NCBI GenBank assembly: GCA_963677135.2
Contig: CAXXLS010000017.1
Span: 1-64,000, forward strand
Length of the DNA stretch: 64,000 nt
Source of the DNA: Seleniibacterium sp963677135
GTDB taxonomy: Bacteria > Desulfobacterota > Desulfuromonadia > Desulfuromonadales > Geopsychrobacteraceae
Direction of reading: 5' to 3'
Under the pieces are notes generated by a model, which had not been told where the DNA came from, ran no database searches, and was given only the letters and a program-made list of their open reading frames with translations. Position numbers and translations under genes: made by a program. Positions within the stretch are counted from its first letter, which is position 1, and each line of letters begins with the position of its first letter. Below are positions 8,078 to 17,430 of the stretch, in pieces.

Positions 8078-11000
8078 ATGGCTTACGATCCCCGGCTTTG
8101 GAGCCGCTTTGAACGAGATGGCATCCCTATTTACGTGCGTCCCGACCGGCCGGGCTGGTTTGTTCCGAACCGGTCCGGAGATGATGTCCTCAAACGGCTG
8201 ACGAGCGGAGAGATGGTGCAGGGAGAGGAGAAGTTCCTGGCGCGCCTTCCCGATGCGGCGGCCGGCGATTATTCCGGGCGTTATCAGTACCTGTCCGCCG
8301 ATCGCCTCAACGAACTGTGGTTTCATGTCACCAACCGCTGCAACCTTACCTGCAGACATTGTCTGTTCGCGTCCGGACCGGACAGCGACAGTGAATTGAA
8401 GGGCGCGGAGATTCTGTCCCGCGCCGCGGAGGCTTATGCTCTGGGATGTCGCATTTTCGCCCTGACCGGTGGGGAACCGCTCTGTCATCCGGAGATTGCG
8501 ACGATTCTCGAAGGACTGCTCGCTTGGCCGGATACCCATGTGGTGATTCTGACCAACGGCCTGCTGCTTGACAGTCTGACGGCGGGTTCCTTTGATCTCG
8601 GTCGCATTCATCTGCAGATCAGTGTCGACGGCCTGGAAGAACGGCACGACCAGATCCGAGGGGAGGGCACTTTCGCCCGCCTTGAGCAGCAGTTGCGCAA
8701 ACTGAAGGCCGCCGACCTGCCGTTCACCCTGTCCATGTGCGTTGAACGTCGCAACCTGGAGGACATGGCGAACCTGGTTCGCTTTGCCGCTGAGAGCGGG
8801 GCCTCCAACCTTCACTACCTCTGGTATTTCGTCAAGGGGCGGGGCCGTGATGACGACAGCGTTCCTCCGGAGGAGATCCTGCCGCATTTTATCGAAGCCG
8901 CCCAGCGCGCGGAACGGGCCGGCATCCAGATTGATAATCTCGCCGCTCTGAAAACCCAGATTTTCGCTCCCGCCGGGACCATGCATGACGGCAGCAGCAG
9001 CGGCTGGGAATCGGCCGCTATCGGTCCCGATGGCAAGCTCTACCCGTCAGCCGCCCTGGTCGGCGAGGCTGACCTGGCGACCCCGGTTCCCGGACCCCTG
9101 GCCGAGGCCTGGCTGCGGAGCGAGGTGCTGGACCGGGTCCGCCGGGCGACGATTGCCCATGATGGCGATCCCATGAAGTTTTTCACCGGCGGCGGTGATC
9201 TTGATCATTCCTGGATCCACGGCGGGGAGTTCATCGGTTGCGATCCTTATCTGCCCCTTTACCGAGAACTTATGCTCTGGCTGATCAGCCGCGCAGCGCG
9301 GCGCCATTCCTCTCTGCCGCAGCCCGCCCTGCGCCTGAAGATGGGGGATATCCTCGAAAGCTGCGGCGCCCACGGACATGTCGCCCTGACTCATGCCAAC
9401 TGTCTGCTGGCCATCGCCGACCACAACAGCCGGGATGTCGTCAAGCGTTATTACAGTTCCGCCGCCACCGCCACCAAAGAGGACATCCTCAACCCGGTCT
9501 GCTACGCGCCGGAAGACATCGCCCATATCCCGGAGGAGTTCCGGTTCCGTGGCTACGGCTGCGGCAGCCCGGTCCTGGATGCCCGCATCCAGGCAGGTGA
9601 GACGGTGGTCGATCTCGGCAGTGGCCGGGGAGTCGAGATTTTTATCGCCGCCCGGCAGGCCGGTCCGCAGGGGCGCAGCATCGGTATCGACATGCTGGAT
9701 CCGATGCTGGATATCGCCGAGCGGGGCGCGGTCCAGGTTCGTCGCAACCTCGGCTACGACACCATTGAATTTCGCAAAGGGTTCCTGGAGGAACTGCCCC
9801 TTGAGGATGACACCGTCGACCTGGTGCTGTCCAACTGCGTCATGAACCTGTCGACCGATAAGCGGCGGGCTTTCAGTGAAATTCTGCGGGCGTTGAAACC
9901 GGGCGGCCGCCTGGTCATCTCCGATGTTGTCTGTGAGGAGGAGCCTGACGCCTCCATTCGAAATGACGCTCAGCTTCAGGGGGAATGCATCGCCGGAGCG
10001 CTGCTGCAGAAAGATCTTGTCGGCCTGCTGGAAGAGGCCGGGTTTTGCGATGTCCGGCTGCTCAAACGCTTTCCCTACCGGGTCGTGCGCCACCATCCGT
10101 TTTTCTCCCTGACCTTTGCCGCCTGGAAACCGGCCGTCAGCGAGGAGGTGCCGGTGATTTATCGCGGTCCTCTGGCCGAGCTGCCGTTGCCGGACGGCCG
10201 GAAGCTGCTGCCGGGGCACAAGACCTGGATTCCCGGGGCGCTGGCCGAACATCTTGATGAGCATATCTTCGTGCTGGATCAGGCCGATGGCAGCGTCACC
10301 AATCTCGATCTCGGCAGTGGCTGCGCCTGCGCCCTGCCGCCGGAAAGCCCGGCGTCCCAGACGTCTTCGGTGGTGACGCTCAAGCATCGCTCCGGCTGCA
10401 TGGTCTGCGGTGCCGAGCTCCTCTACCCGGAACGGGAGACGGTGCAGAACTGTCACTACTGCGGGCAGGAGGTGATTGCCGTTGCGCACTGCGAGAAGGG
10501 TCACTTCGTGTGTGACAGCTGCCACAGCGCGGACGCTCTGAGTGTGATCGAACACCTGTGCCTGGAAGCCGGGGAAACCGACATGCTGACCCTGTTAGCC
10601 CGGTTGCGCAAGCACCCCTCGGTCCCGGTCAACGGTCCCGAGCATCATGCCCTGATTCCGGGGATCATTGTGACCGCCTATCGCAATGCCGGAGGCGAGG
10701 CTGACGACGAACTGATTCGGACTGCGATTCGCCGCGGGTCGCAGGTCATCGGCGGCAGTTGTGCTTTCGTCGGTATCTGCGGCGCCGCAACGGGAGTCGG
10801 TATCGCTTTCAGTCTGCTGCTGCAGGCGAATCCGGTCAGGGCGCTTCAGAGGCAGCAGGTCCAGCAGATCACGCAGCAGGTCCTGGCGGAGATTGCCGGA
10901 TTCGAAGCGGCCCGCTGCTGTCAGCGCGACTGCTGGCTCGGCCTGAAAAAAGCGGCCGAGCTGTCTCGCGAGTTTCTGCCCGTAGCGCTGACCGCCGAGG

Positions 11001-11113
11001 ATATCATCGGCTGTTCACAGCGGCACCTCAACCATGAATGTCTGGGCCGCACCTGCCCGCTTCTGCAGGAACAGGCGAGATCCCGCAGAAACGGCACGTT
11101 TGACAAGAACTGA
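8078..11113 (+). CDS. radical SAM / ArsM-like methyltransferase / DUF5714-like fusion protein
   Basis: The 1011-residue protein has four parts. Residues 1-60 resemble a PqqD-like domain. Residues 78-300 are a radical SAM core with C88-x3-C92-x2-C95 and G-G-E-P at 131-134, followed to about 395 by a SPASM-like region in which the expected cluster cysteines are mostly replaced (Y-P-S at 322-324; one Cys, 388, remains). Residues 450-750 resemble an arsenite methyltransferase: Y-Y at 458-459, C475, G-C-G-S-P at 494-498, SAM motif V-D-L-G-S-G-R-G at 511-518, S-N-C587, and G-E-C637. Residues 765-1000 look like DUF5714, with paired CxxC motifs (774/777, 792/795, 812/815) and later C-C and C-P motifs. 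ATG 8078 has GAGGTAAC upstream. Organoarsenical chemistry is inference; the substrate is unknown. Confidence 0.8.
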   Translation: MAYDPRLWSRFERDGIPIYVRPDRPGWFVPNRSGDDVLKRLTSGEMVQGEEKFLARLPDAAAGDYSGRYQYLSADRLNELWFHVTNRCNLTCRHCLFASGPDSDSELKGAEILSRAAEAYALGCRIFALTGGEPLCHPEIATILEGLLAWPDTHVVILTNGLLLDSLTAGSFDLGRIHLQISVDGLEERHDQIRGEGTFARLEQQLRKLKAADLPFTLSMCVERRNLEDMANLVRFAAESGASNLHYLWYFVKGRGRDDDSVPPEEILPHFIEAAQRAERAGIQIDNLAALKTQIFAPAGTMHDGSSSGWESAAIGPDGKLYPSAALVGEADLATPVPGPLAEAWLRSEVLDRVRRATIAHDGDPMKFFTGGGDLDHSWIHGGEFIGCDPYLPLYRELMLWLISRAARRHSSLPQPALRLKMGDILESCGAHGHVALTHANCLLAIADHNSRDVVKRYYSSAATATKEDILNPVCYAPEDIAHIPEEFRFRGYGCGSPVLDARIQAGETVVDLGSGRGVEIFIAARQAGPQGRSIGIDMLDPMLDIAERGAVQVRRNLGYDTIEFRKGFLEELPLEDDTVDLVLSNCVMNLSTDKRRAFSEILRALKPGGRLVISDVVCEEEPDASIRNDAQLQGECIAGALLQKDLVGLLEEAGFCDVRLLKRFPYRVVRHHPFFSLTFAAWKPAVSEEVPVIYRGPLAELPLPDGRKLLPGHKTWIPGALAEHLDEHIFVLDQADGSVTNLDLGSGCACALPPESPASQTSSVVTLKHRSGCMVCGAELLYPERETVQNCHYCGQEVIAVAHCEKGHFVCDSCHSADALSVIEHLCLEAGETDMLTLLARLRKHPSVPVNGPEHHALIPGIIVTAYRNAGGEADDELIRTAIRRGSQVIGGSCAFVGICGAATGVGIAFSLLLQANPVRALQRQQVQQITQQVLAEIAGFEAARCCQRDCWLGLKKAAELSREFLPVALTAEDIIGCSQRHLNHECLGRTCPLLQEQARSRRNGTFDKN

Positions 11114-11166
11114 TTCACTTCGCTGCAGCCCTTGTCGATGCTAACCGGAAATAAGGACACGTTGCC

Positions 11167-12036
11167 ATGTCGCAAGGCCGTTACGGGCTGCCGGCTCTTT
11201 ACCTGACGATTCTATTGCTGGCCCTGACCGGCCTCTACGCCAAGGTGATTCCCCTTGACGCCATTTCCATCATTCAGCTGCGCGGGGTGGTTGCCGCGAT
11301 CGCCCTGGGAGCCTTCGGCCGGGTGCGCGGACGCTCCCTGAGCCTGGCGGATAAGCGCAGCTATGCCGGGGTCTACGCCCTCGGATTGCTGCTGGGCGTC
11401 CACTGGGTGACTTTTTTTCACGCCATGCAGGTGTCTTCGGTGGCTGTCGGCATGCTGGCCATGTTCAGCTTTCCGGTCATGACCATCTTCCTGGAGCCTT
11501 TGTTTCAGGGGCAGGCCTGGAAAAAGGGTGATATCGCCGCCGGATTTATTGCCATGGCGGGCCTCGGAGTGATGCTGCTGCAGGGAGAGGGCGGAACCTC
11601 CGGGGCGGTGACCGCCGGTGTCTTCTGGGGGGTCTGTTCCGCGCTGATGTTCGCCTTGCGCAACCTTTTCCAGAAGTATCGTTTCAGCCATGTCCCCAGT
11701 GACAGCCTGATGTTTCACCAGTTGGTCATGGTCGTTCTGCTGCTGGTCCTGTTCGTCGATTTTCCCGGCGTGGCGCGGCTGACGTGGCTCAACCTGCTCG
11801 AAATCTTCATGCTGGGAACCTTCACGACGGCCACCGCTCACACGCTGCTGGTCTACAGCCTCAAGCAGTTGCCGGCAAAATCGGTCGCTCTGATCAGTTG
11901 TCTGCAGCCGGTGATCGCCGCCTTGCTGGCCTGGTGGGTGCTGCACGAAGTTCCGGGCCCGGCCGTTATTGTCGGGGGAGGGATTGTCCTGGCGGTGGCG
12001 GCCTATGAATCGGTCCGCAAACAGTCGACTGCCTGA
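11167..12036 (+). CDS. EamA/DMT-family membrane transporter
   Basis: The 289-residue, highly hydrophobic protein has about ten membrane segments in two homologous halves, the usual DMT/EamA architecture, with a short charged loop in the middle (K-Y-R-F-S-H near residue 175). Members export small metabolites, amino acids or toxic compounds. It starts 53 bp after the radical SAM/ArsM-like fusion gene, on the same strand with no terminator between, so it is probably cotranscribed and may export that enzyme's product. The substrate cannot be read from the sequence. Confidence 0.8.
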   Translation: MSQGRYGLPALYLTILLLALTGLYAKVIPLDAISIIQLRGVVAAIALGAFGRVRGRSLSLADKRSYAGVYALGLLLGVHWVTFFHAMQVSSVAVGMLAMFSFPVMTIFLEPLFQGQAWKKGDIAAGFIAMAGLGVMLLQGEGGTSGAVTAGVFWGVCSALMFALRNLFQKYRFSHVPSDSLMFHQLVMVVLLLVLFVDFPGVARLTWLNLLEIFMLGTFTTATAHTLLVYSLKQLPAKSVALISCLQPVIAALLAWWVLHEVPGPAVIVGGGIVLAVAAYESVRKQSTA

Positions 12037-12051
12037 CAGACGGGGGTAAAG

Positions 12052-13290
12052 CTACCGGCCGGTGCCTTTTGCACCGTGGGCGGACTGATTTGTCTCACTG
12101 AAAACAACCGTTCGATGGAGGGTCCTGCCGTTGCGCAGCAGAGTCAGCTCGGCCGTATCGCCAACCTGCTTCTGCTGCAGGGGATAGACCAGGTCAAAGG
12201 GTTCGGTCACTGCGTCCGAATCGAGGTTGAGGATGATATCCGCGGGACGCAGGTCCGCTTCGGCGGCCGCCGATCCGGGCATAACCCCCTTGACGACCAG
12301 ACCGGATGAGGTTTTTTCAAATGAAATTCCCAGTTTGACACCGGACTCCGGCAGATCTTCATAGGCGGTATGCAGCAGATAATGGTAGGGGGGCATGGGC
12401 AGTTCGGGGGGGGACACGTCCATCAGCCGGTCCTGTTTGTCTGCGGGGATTTCAATTTCCGTTGACCCGACCAGAAGGTAGCTGGCCGGAAGGCGACGGA
12501 ACATGCGCCGGGGAATGCCGTAACCGTAGCGGATATGGTTTCCTCCGGCGACAACCATGACCTGATGCCGTTCGTCTTTTCCTTTCAGGTAGTTGGCGAG
12601 ATTTTCCGCCATGGTCTCATCCCACAGGGTTTGTACCCGCAGGAACCCGTCAAGCATGGCCTGCCCCATGTCGTGGTCGGCAAACACGGCAGCCGCCATC
12701 GCCCGCTGATAGGGGTCGGTTTCATCGAGTTGCGGCAGCCTGGCCCGGTCTTCGGGGGACAGTTGATCAAAGGGGGTCCGACTGACCTTCTGCTTAAGGT
12801 CTGCCGGGGCGTTCAGAGCCAGAACCGGGATCTGGTGATTCCGGCAAAAGGTCAGTAACGGGCGGTAAAATGCAAAATTAATTCGCCAGGTGTTGTACCA
12901 GTCAACCTGGCGGAGAAATTCCTTTTCACTGAGGAACCCTGCGCTCCAGCGGTCGAGAGCCGGTTGTTGCTGCGGAGTGAACATTTCCATGGCCAGGGTG
13001 AGGTGGCCGGGATTGGACTGTTGCAGGGCTTTGAGGAGTTCCTCCTGAAGCCGATGCGAGGCCGGGTTGTCGTGAGTTTCTCCGACAAAGACAACCCGGT
13101 GGCGCACGGCGCTGGCGGCCAGGTCGGCAGCGCTGACATAGGTTCCCGTCGGCAGATGAAGGATATCTCCGATCTGCGGCTTGCGGGGCGGTGGATAGGG
13201 CTGTTCCGGGTTGCCCAGGGGCCCTGAGATCGGGGCGCAGGACATGAGCAGTCCCAGGCTGAATAACAGTGTCAGTCGTCTGATTCGCAT
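12052..13290 (-). CDS. ChaN-family lipoprotein with C-terminal PDZ domain
   Basis: The 412-residue protein has a signal peptide with lipobox L-L-M-S-C (Cys 18), so it is probably a lipoprotein. The central domain is ChaN-like (DUF399): V-F-V-G-E-T-H-D-N near residue 69, A-M-E-M-F, and a late G-G-N-H. ChaN of Campylobacter binds haem and is linked to iron uptake. Residues from about 310 form a PDZ domain (G-S-A-A-A-E-A-D-L-R-P-A-D-I-I). It starts 15 bp after the speD stop and may share that transcript. A run of eight C occurs in the coding strand at about 12405-12412. Confidence 0.8.
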   Translation of the reverse strand: MRIRRLTLLFSLGLLMSCAPISGPLGNPEQPYPPPRKPQIGDILHLPTGTYVSAADLAASAVRHRVVFVGETHDNPASHRLQEELLKALQQSNPGHLTLAMEMFTPQQQPALDRWSAGFLSEKEFLRQVDWYNTWRINFAFYRPLLTFCRNHQIPVLALNAPADLKQKVSRTPFDQLSPEDRARLPQLDETDPYQRAMAAAVFADHDMGQAMLDGFLRVQTLWDETMAENLANYLKGKDERHQVMVVAGGNHIRYGYGIPRRMFRRLPASYLLVGSTEIEIPADKQDRLMDVSPPELPMPPYHYLLHTAYEDLPESGVKLGISFEKTSSGLVVKGVMPGSAAAEADLRPADIILNLDSDAVTEPFDLVYPLQQKQVGDTAELTLLRNGRTLHRTVVFSETNQSAHGAKGTGR

Positions 13291-13305
13291 GGCCTCACAC
13301 AGCTG

Positions 13306-14094
13306 TCAGTAAATGTTCTGCGAGTAGAATATCTCCGTCATTTCATGCTCGAGAATCTGTTTGACCCGGCCCCGTTCTTCGTCGGACAGCTCCTCGTAGG
13401 TGGTCGAGAACAGGTACTGGTTCAGATCGAAATCCTTCAGCAGCATCTTGGTATGAAACAGGTTCTCCTGGTAAATATTGATGTCGACGCACTGGTAGAG
13501 ATCCCTGATTTCCTTGCGGATATACTGCTGGATACTGTGAATCCGGTGGTCGATAAAGTGTTTTTTCCCTTTGACGTCGCGGGTGAAGCCCCTGACCTTG
13601 TAGTCCATCAGGACGATATCGGATTCAAAGGAGCTGATCAGGTGGTTGAGAGCCTTCAGCGGGCTGATCTTGCCGCAGGTCGAAACGTCGATATCGACCC
13701 GGAAGGTTGAGACCCCTGACTTGGAGTCCGTTTCCGGATAGGTATGGATGCACAGGTGACTCTTGTCCAGATGGGCCAGGACGATATCCGGTTTCGGCTC
13801 AATCGGCTCCTCGGCGATGAGGATGGTGACCGAGGCCCCCATGGGATCATAATCCTGGCTTGAGATATTCAGAATATTGGCGCCGATAATGTCCGCGACC
13901 TCGGTCAGAATCCGGGTCAGACGTTCGGCATTGTATTCTTCGTCGATATATTCGAGATATTCCGCCCGTGCTTCCGGACGCTGGGCGTAACAGACATCGT
14001 AAATATTGAATGTCAGGCTTTTGGTGAGATTGTTGAATCCGCGCAGTTTGATTTTAGGCTTGCGACGGGGACGCGTCACTCTTTTCGCAACCAT
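13306..14094 (-). CDS. speD: S-adenosylmethionine decarboxylase, E. coli SpeD class
   Basis: The 262-residue product matches the length of E. coli SpeD (264). It decarboxylates SAM to provide the aminopropyl donor for spermidine. The self-cleavage site is K-S-H-L near the middle: Ser112 becomes the pyruvoyl group when the proenzyme splits into two chains. ATG 14094 is chosen because AGGAGG lies about 9 nt upstream; an ATG nearer the site is out of frame. A consensus-like promoter and a leader hairpin precede it, so it can be transcribed apart from thiC. No spermidine synthase gene is in the window. Confidence 0.9.
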   Translation of the reverse strand: MVAKRVTRPRRKPKIKLRGFNNLTKSLTFNIYDVCYAQRPEARAEYLEYIDEEYNAERLTRILTEVADIIGANILNISSQDYDPMGASVTILIAEEPIEPKPDIVLAHLDKSHLCIHTYPETDSKSGVSTFRVDIDVSTCGKISPLKALNHLISSFESDIVLMDYKVRGFTRDVKGKKHFIDHRIHSIQQYIRKEIRDLYQCVDINIYQENLFHTKMLLKDFDLNQYLFSTTYEELSDEERGRVKQILEHEMTEIFYSQNIY

Positions 14095-14115
14095 TGGCCA
14101 TGTCCTCCTGTCAAA

Positions 14116-14140
14116 GTGCCGGGAGTTGGCCTCCCGGCAC
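14116..14140 (-). promoter_or_regulatory. hairpin in the speD leader
   Basis: GTGCCGGGAG and CTCCCGGCAC form a perfect 10-bp stem with a five-base loop, between the inferred speD promoter and its ribosome site. Only three T follow on the minus strand, so it is more likely a leader structure than an efficient terminator. Confidence 0.5.
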
Positions 14141-14175
14141 TGTTTATCCACAAGTTAGCGTCAAAAAAACGGCAG

Positions 14176-14204
14176 ATTATAATGCCAGATCGGGGGGACG
14201 GCAA
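14176..14204 (-). promoter_or_regulatory. sigma-70-type promoter for speD
   Basis: Read on the minus strand, TTGCCG (14204-14199) and a perfect TATAAT (14181-14176) are separated by 17 bp, directly after the thiC stop codon. Transcription would start near 14169. Confidence 0.65.
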
Positions 14205-14210
14205 CAGTTT

Positions 14211-15509
<1,299 letters not shown>

Positions 15510-15603
15510 ACGAATATTCCTCACAGAATAAAAGCAGCGCCCGACACCTTGACGGCATCTGCGCTGCAGTTGAAAGAAACAAGGATGATGGTCGGTGGGT
15601 ATC

Positions 15604-17034
15604 TTAATCTATAGAGGGGTTCTCATGCAAGAGCTGCATGGCCGCCTGGAAGTGATTGACCGGACCATGGCCGTGGCCGAGCTGAACGGCATTTTCAATC
15701 GCCAGTGATATGAACCGCTTAGCTCTTTCGACGGCATAACGCAAAGGATATCCCTGGGCGAGAAAAGTTGCGATGGCTGCGGACAGGGTGCAACCCGTGC
15801 CATGGGTATTGACGGTTTCATAGCGTTGCGAAGTCATTTCGAAGACGTCCTCGCCCATAAGCAGGATATCCGTCGCCTCGGCATTGAGATGACCGCCTTT
15901 GATCAGCACGTTGCGGGCTCCGAGCTCCTGAAGATTGCGGCCGGCTTCGATCATCTCTTCGACGGACTTGGGATCGATCCCGGTCAGTGCTTCCACTTCG
16001 GGCAGGTTCGGGGTCACCAGGTAGGATTGCGGCAGCAGGCGCGAGATCAGGCTGTCGTGGGCTTCCCGGTCGAGCAGGGACTCTCCGCCCTTGGCGACCA
16101 TGACCGGGTCGACGACGGCCAGCAGCGACCGGTCTTCGATGGCTTTGGCCACCCTGGTAACGATGCCGCCCCAGCTGAGCATCCCGGTTTTGACGGTATC
16201 GGTGCCGATATCCTCAAGCACGGCGTCAAGCTGTTTTTCGACAAAATCGGTATAGACCGGGTAGGTTTCTTTGACGCCAAGGGTGTTCTGGGCGGTCAGA
16301 GCGGTCAGCACGCTGCTGGCGTAGCTGCCGAGCAGGGTGATGGTCTTGATGTCCGCCTGGATGCCGGCGCCGCCGCCGGAGTCGGACCCCGCGATGGTCA
16401 GAACCCGGCCGTTGGGCTGAGGTTTATGGCGATTGAAGAGCAGGGAATATTCCTTGGCGGCCCGTGCCGGGTCGTTGTCGGCCATGATGCCCGAGAGGAC
16501 GGCCACCGAATCGGCGCCGGCCTCCAGCGCTTCGAAGGCTCCGGCAGGGGTGATGCCGCCGATGGCGACAAGGGGAACTCTGACCGCCTTGCGGACTTTG
16601 CTGAGCGTTTTCAGGCCGACCAGGGTGGTGTCGTCCTTGCTGCCGGTCGGAAAAATCGAGCCGATGGCGATATAGTCAGCCCCCTGAGCCTCCGCCTTGA
16701 GGGCTTCTTCAACGCTGTGGGAAGAGATGCCGATGAGCTTGTTGCGCCCGATCAGCTGGCGGGCCTGAACCGCGGGCATGTCGTCCTGCCCGAGGTGGAC
16801 GCCGTCGGCATCGACATCACGCGCCAGTTCGGGCAGGTCGTTGATGATAAAGGTGGCAGCGTGCTGTTGGCACAACTCCTTGAGTTTGAGGGCCATATCC
16901 CGGCGTTCATCCGGACGAACATGTTTGGCACGATATTGTACGATGCTGACGCCGCCGGTCAGGGCGGCGGATACTTTGTCCAGCAGGCGGCCGTCTTCAT
17001 TGCTGTCGGTAATCAGGTAAAGTCCGGATAGCAT
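15604..17034 (-). CDS. thiED: bifunctional thiamine-phosphate synthase / HMP(-P) kinase, ThiE-ThiD fusion
   Basis: The 476-residue fusion has ThiE at about residues 1-208: V-Q-Y-R-A-K near 32, G-V-H-L-G-Q-D-D near 78, and A-I-G-G-I near 157. ThiD follows from about 214, with A-G-S-D-S-G-G-G-A-G-I-Q and the C-terminal G-T-G-C-T-L-S. ThiD phosphorylates hydroxymethylpyrimidine (phosphate), and ThiE couples the diphosphate to the thiazole phosphate to make thiamine phosphate. With thiC just downstream, the pair covers the pyrimidine branch and the joining step. No thiazole genes are present. CAGGGAGA lies upstream of the ATG. Confidence 0.93.
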   Translation of the reverse strand: MLSGLYLITDSNEDGRLLDKVSAALTGGVSIVQYRAKHVRPDERRDMALKLKELCQQHAATFIINDLPELARDVDADGVHLGQDDMPAVQARQLIGRNKLIGISSHSVEEALKAEAQGADYIAIGSIFPTGSKDDTTLVGLKTLSKVRKAVRVPLVAIGGITPAGAFEALEAGADSVAVLSGIMADNDPARAAKEYSLLFNRHKPQPNGRVLTIAGSDSGGGAGIQADIKTITLLGSYASSVLTALTAQNTLGVKETYPVYTDFVEKQLDAVLEDIGTDTVKTGMLSWGGIVTRVAKAIEDRSLLAVVDPVMVAKGGESLLDREAHDSLISRLLPQSYLVTPNLPEVEALTGIDPKSVEEMIEAGRNLQELGARNVLIKGGHLNAEATDILLMGEDVFEMTSQRYETVNTHGTGCTLSAAIATFLAQGYPLRYAVERAKRFISLAIENAVQLGHGHGPVNHFQAAMQLLHENPSID

Positions 17035-17430
17035 CAGGCGTATCTCCCTGTCTTTTCAATTTTTTGCGTTGTCAATCGGTGAGGTTCGATTGCCGGGTCA
17101 TGGTGAACTTTAAAAAGATAGAATGAAAAAACGACAATCAAATCGAATCGTATCAGCATGGATCCTTGGTGTCAATTAATCTTCTTTATTTTTGGCACTT
17201 TACAGGTTGTGCTCTGAGGTATATTTATAACGGGTTGCTTATTGGTCGCAGGGGTATTGTCAGCTGAATCCGGTGGCCGCCAGCGGGGGGGGGGGATTGG
17301 CTTGCCCGCGGACCACCCCGTCCAGCGGGTTGTTACGGTGGACGGCCGGACCTGGTCACCGTCACGGACCCGGGTTCTTAGCAACCTGATGAGCCTGTTC
17401 ATTTTTTCTTATGCCGGAGGGTCTCTGCTC
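17035..17430. other. 396-bp region between divergent thiED and alr
   Basis: The left half is AT-rich and should hold the thiED promoter, though I find no convincing hexamer pair. The right half (about 17240-17400) is GC-rich and contains an 11-G run. No open frame with a credible ribosome site, no TPP aptamer, tRNA or known small RNA was recognised. Confidence 0.5.
17285..17295 (+). repeat. 11-base poly-G tract upstream of alr
   Basis: Eleven consecutive G lie 135 bp before the alr start, in non-coding sequence. Such tracts can change length by slippage and alter promoter spacing or leader structure. A sequencing artefact is also possible. Confidence 0.8.

Noticed and set aside
17070..17110. 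tRNA-like GGTTCGATT sequence
   Set aside because: No pairing T stem, anticodon arm or acceptor stem can be built around it.
17370..17405. Hammerhead-like CTGATGAG sequence before alr
   Set aside because: The required GAAA element and third stem are missing.
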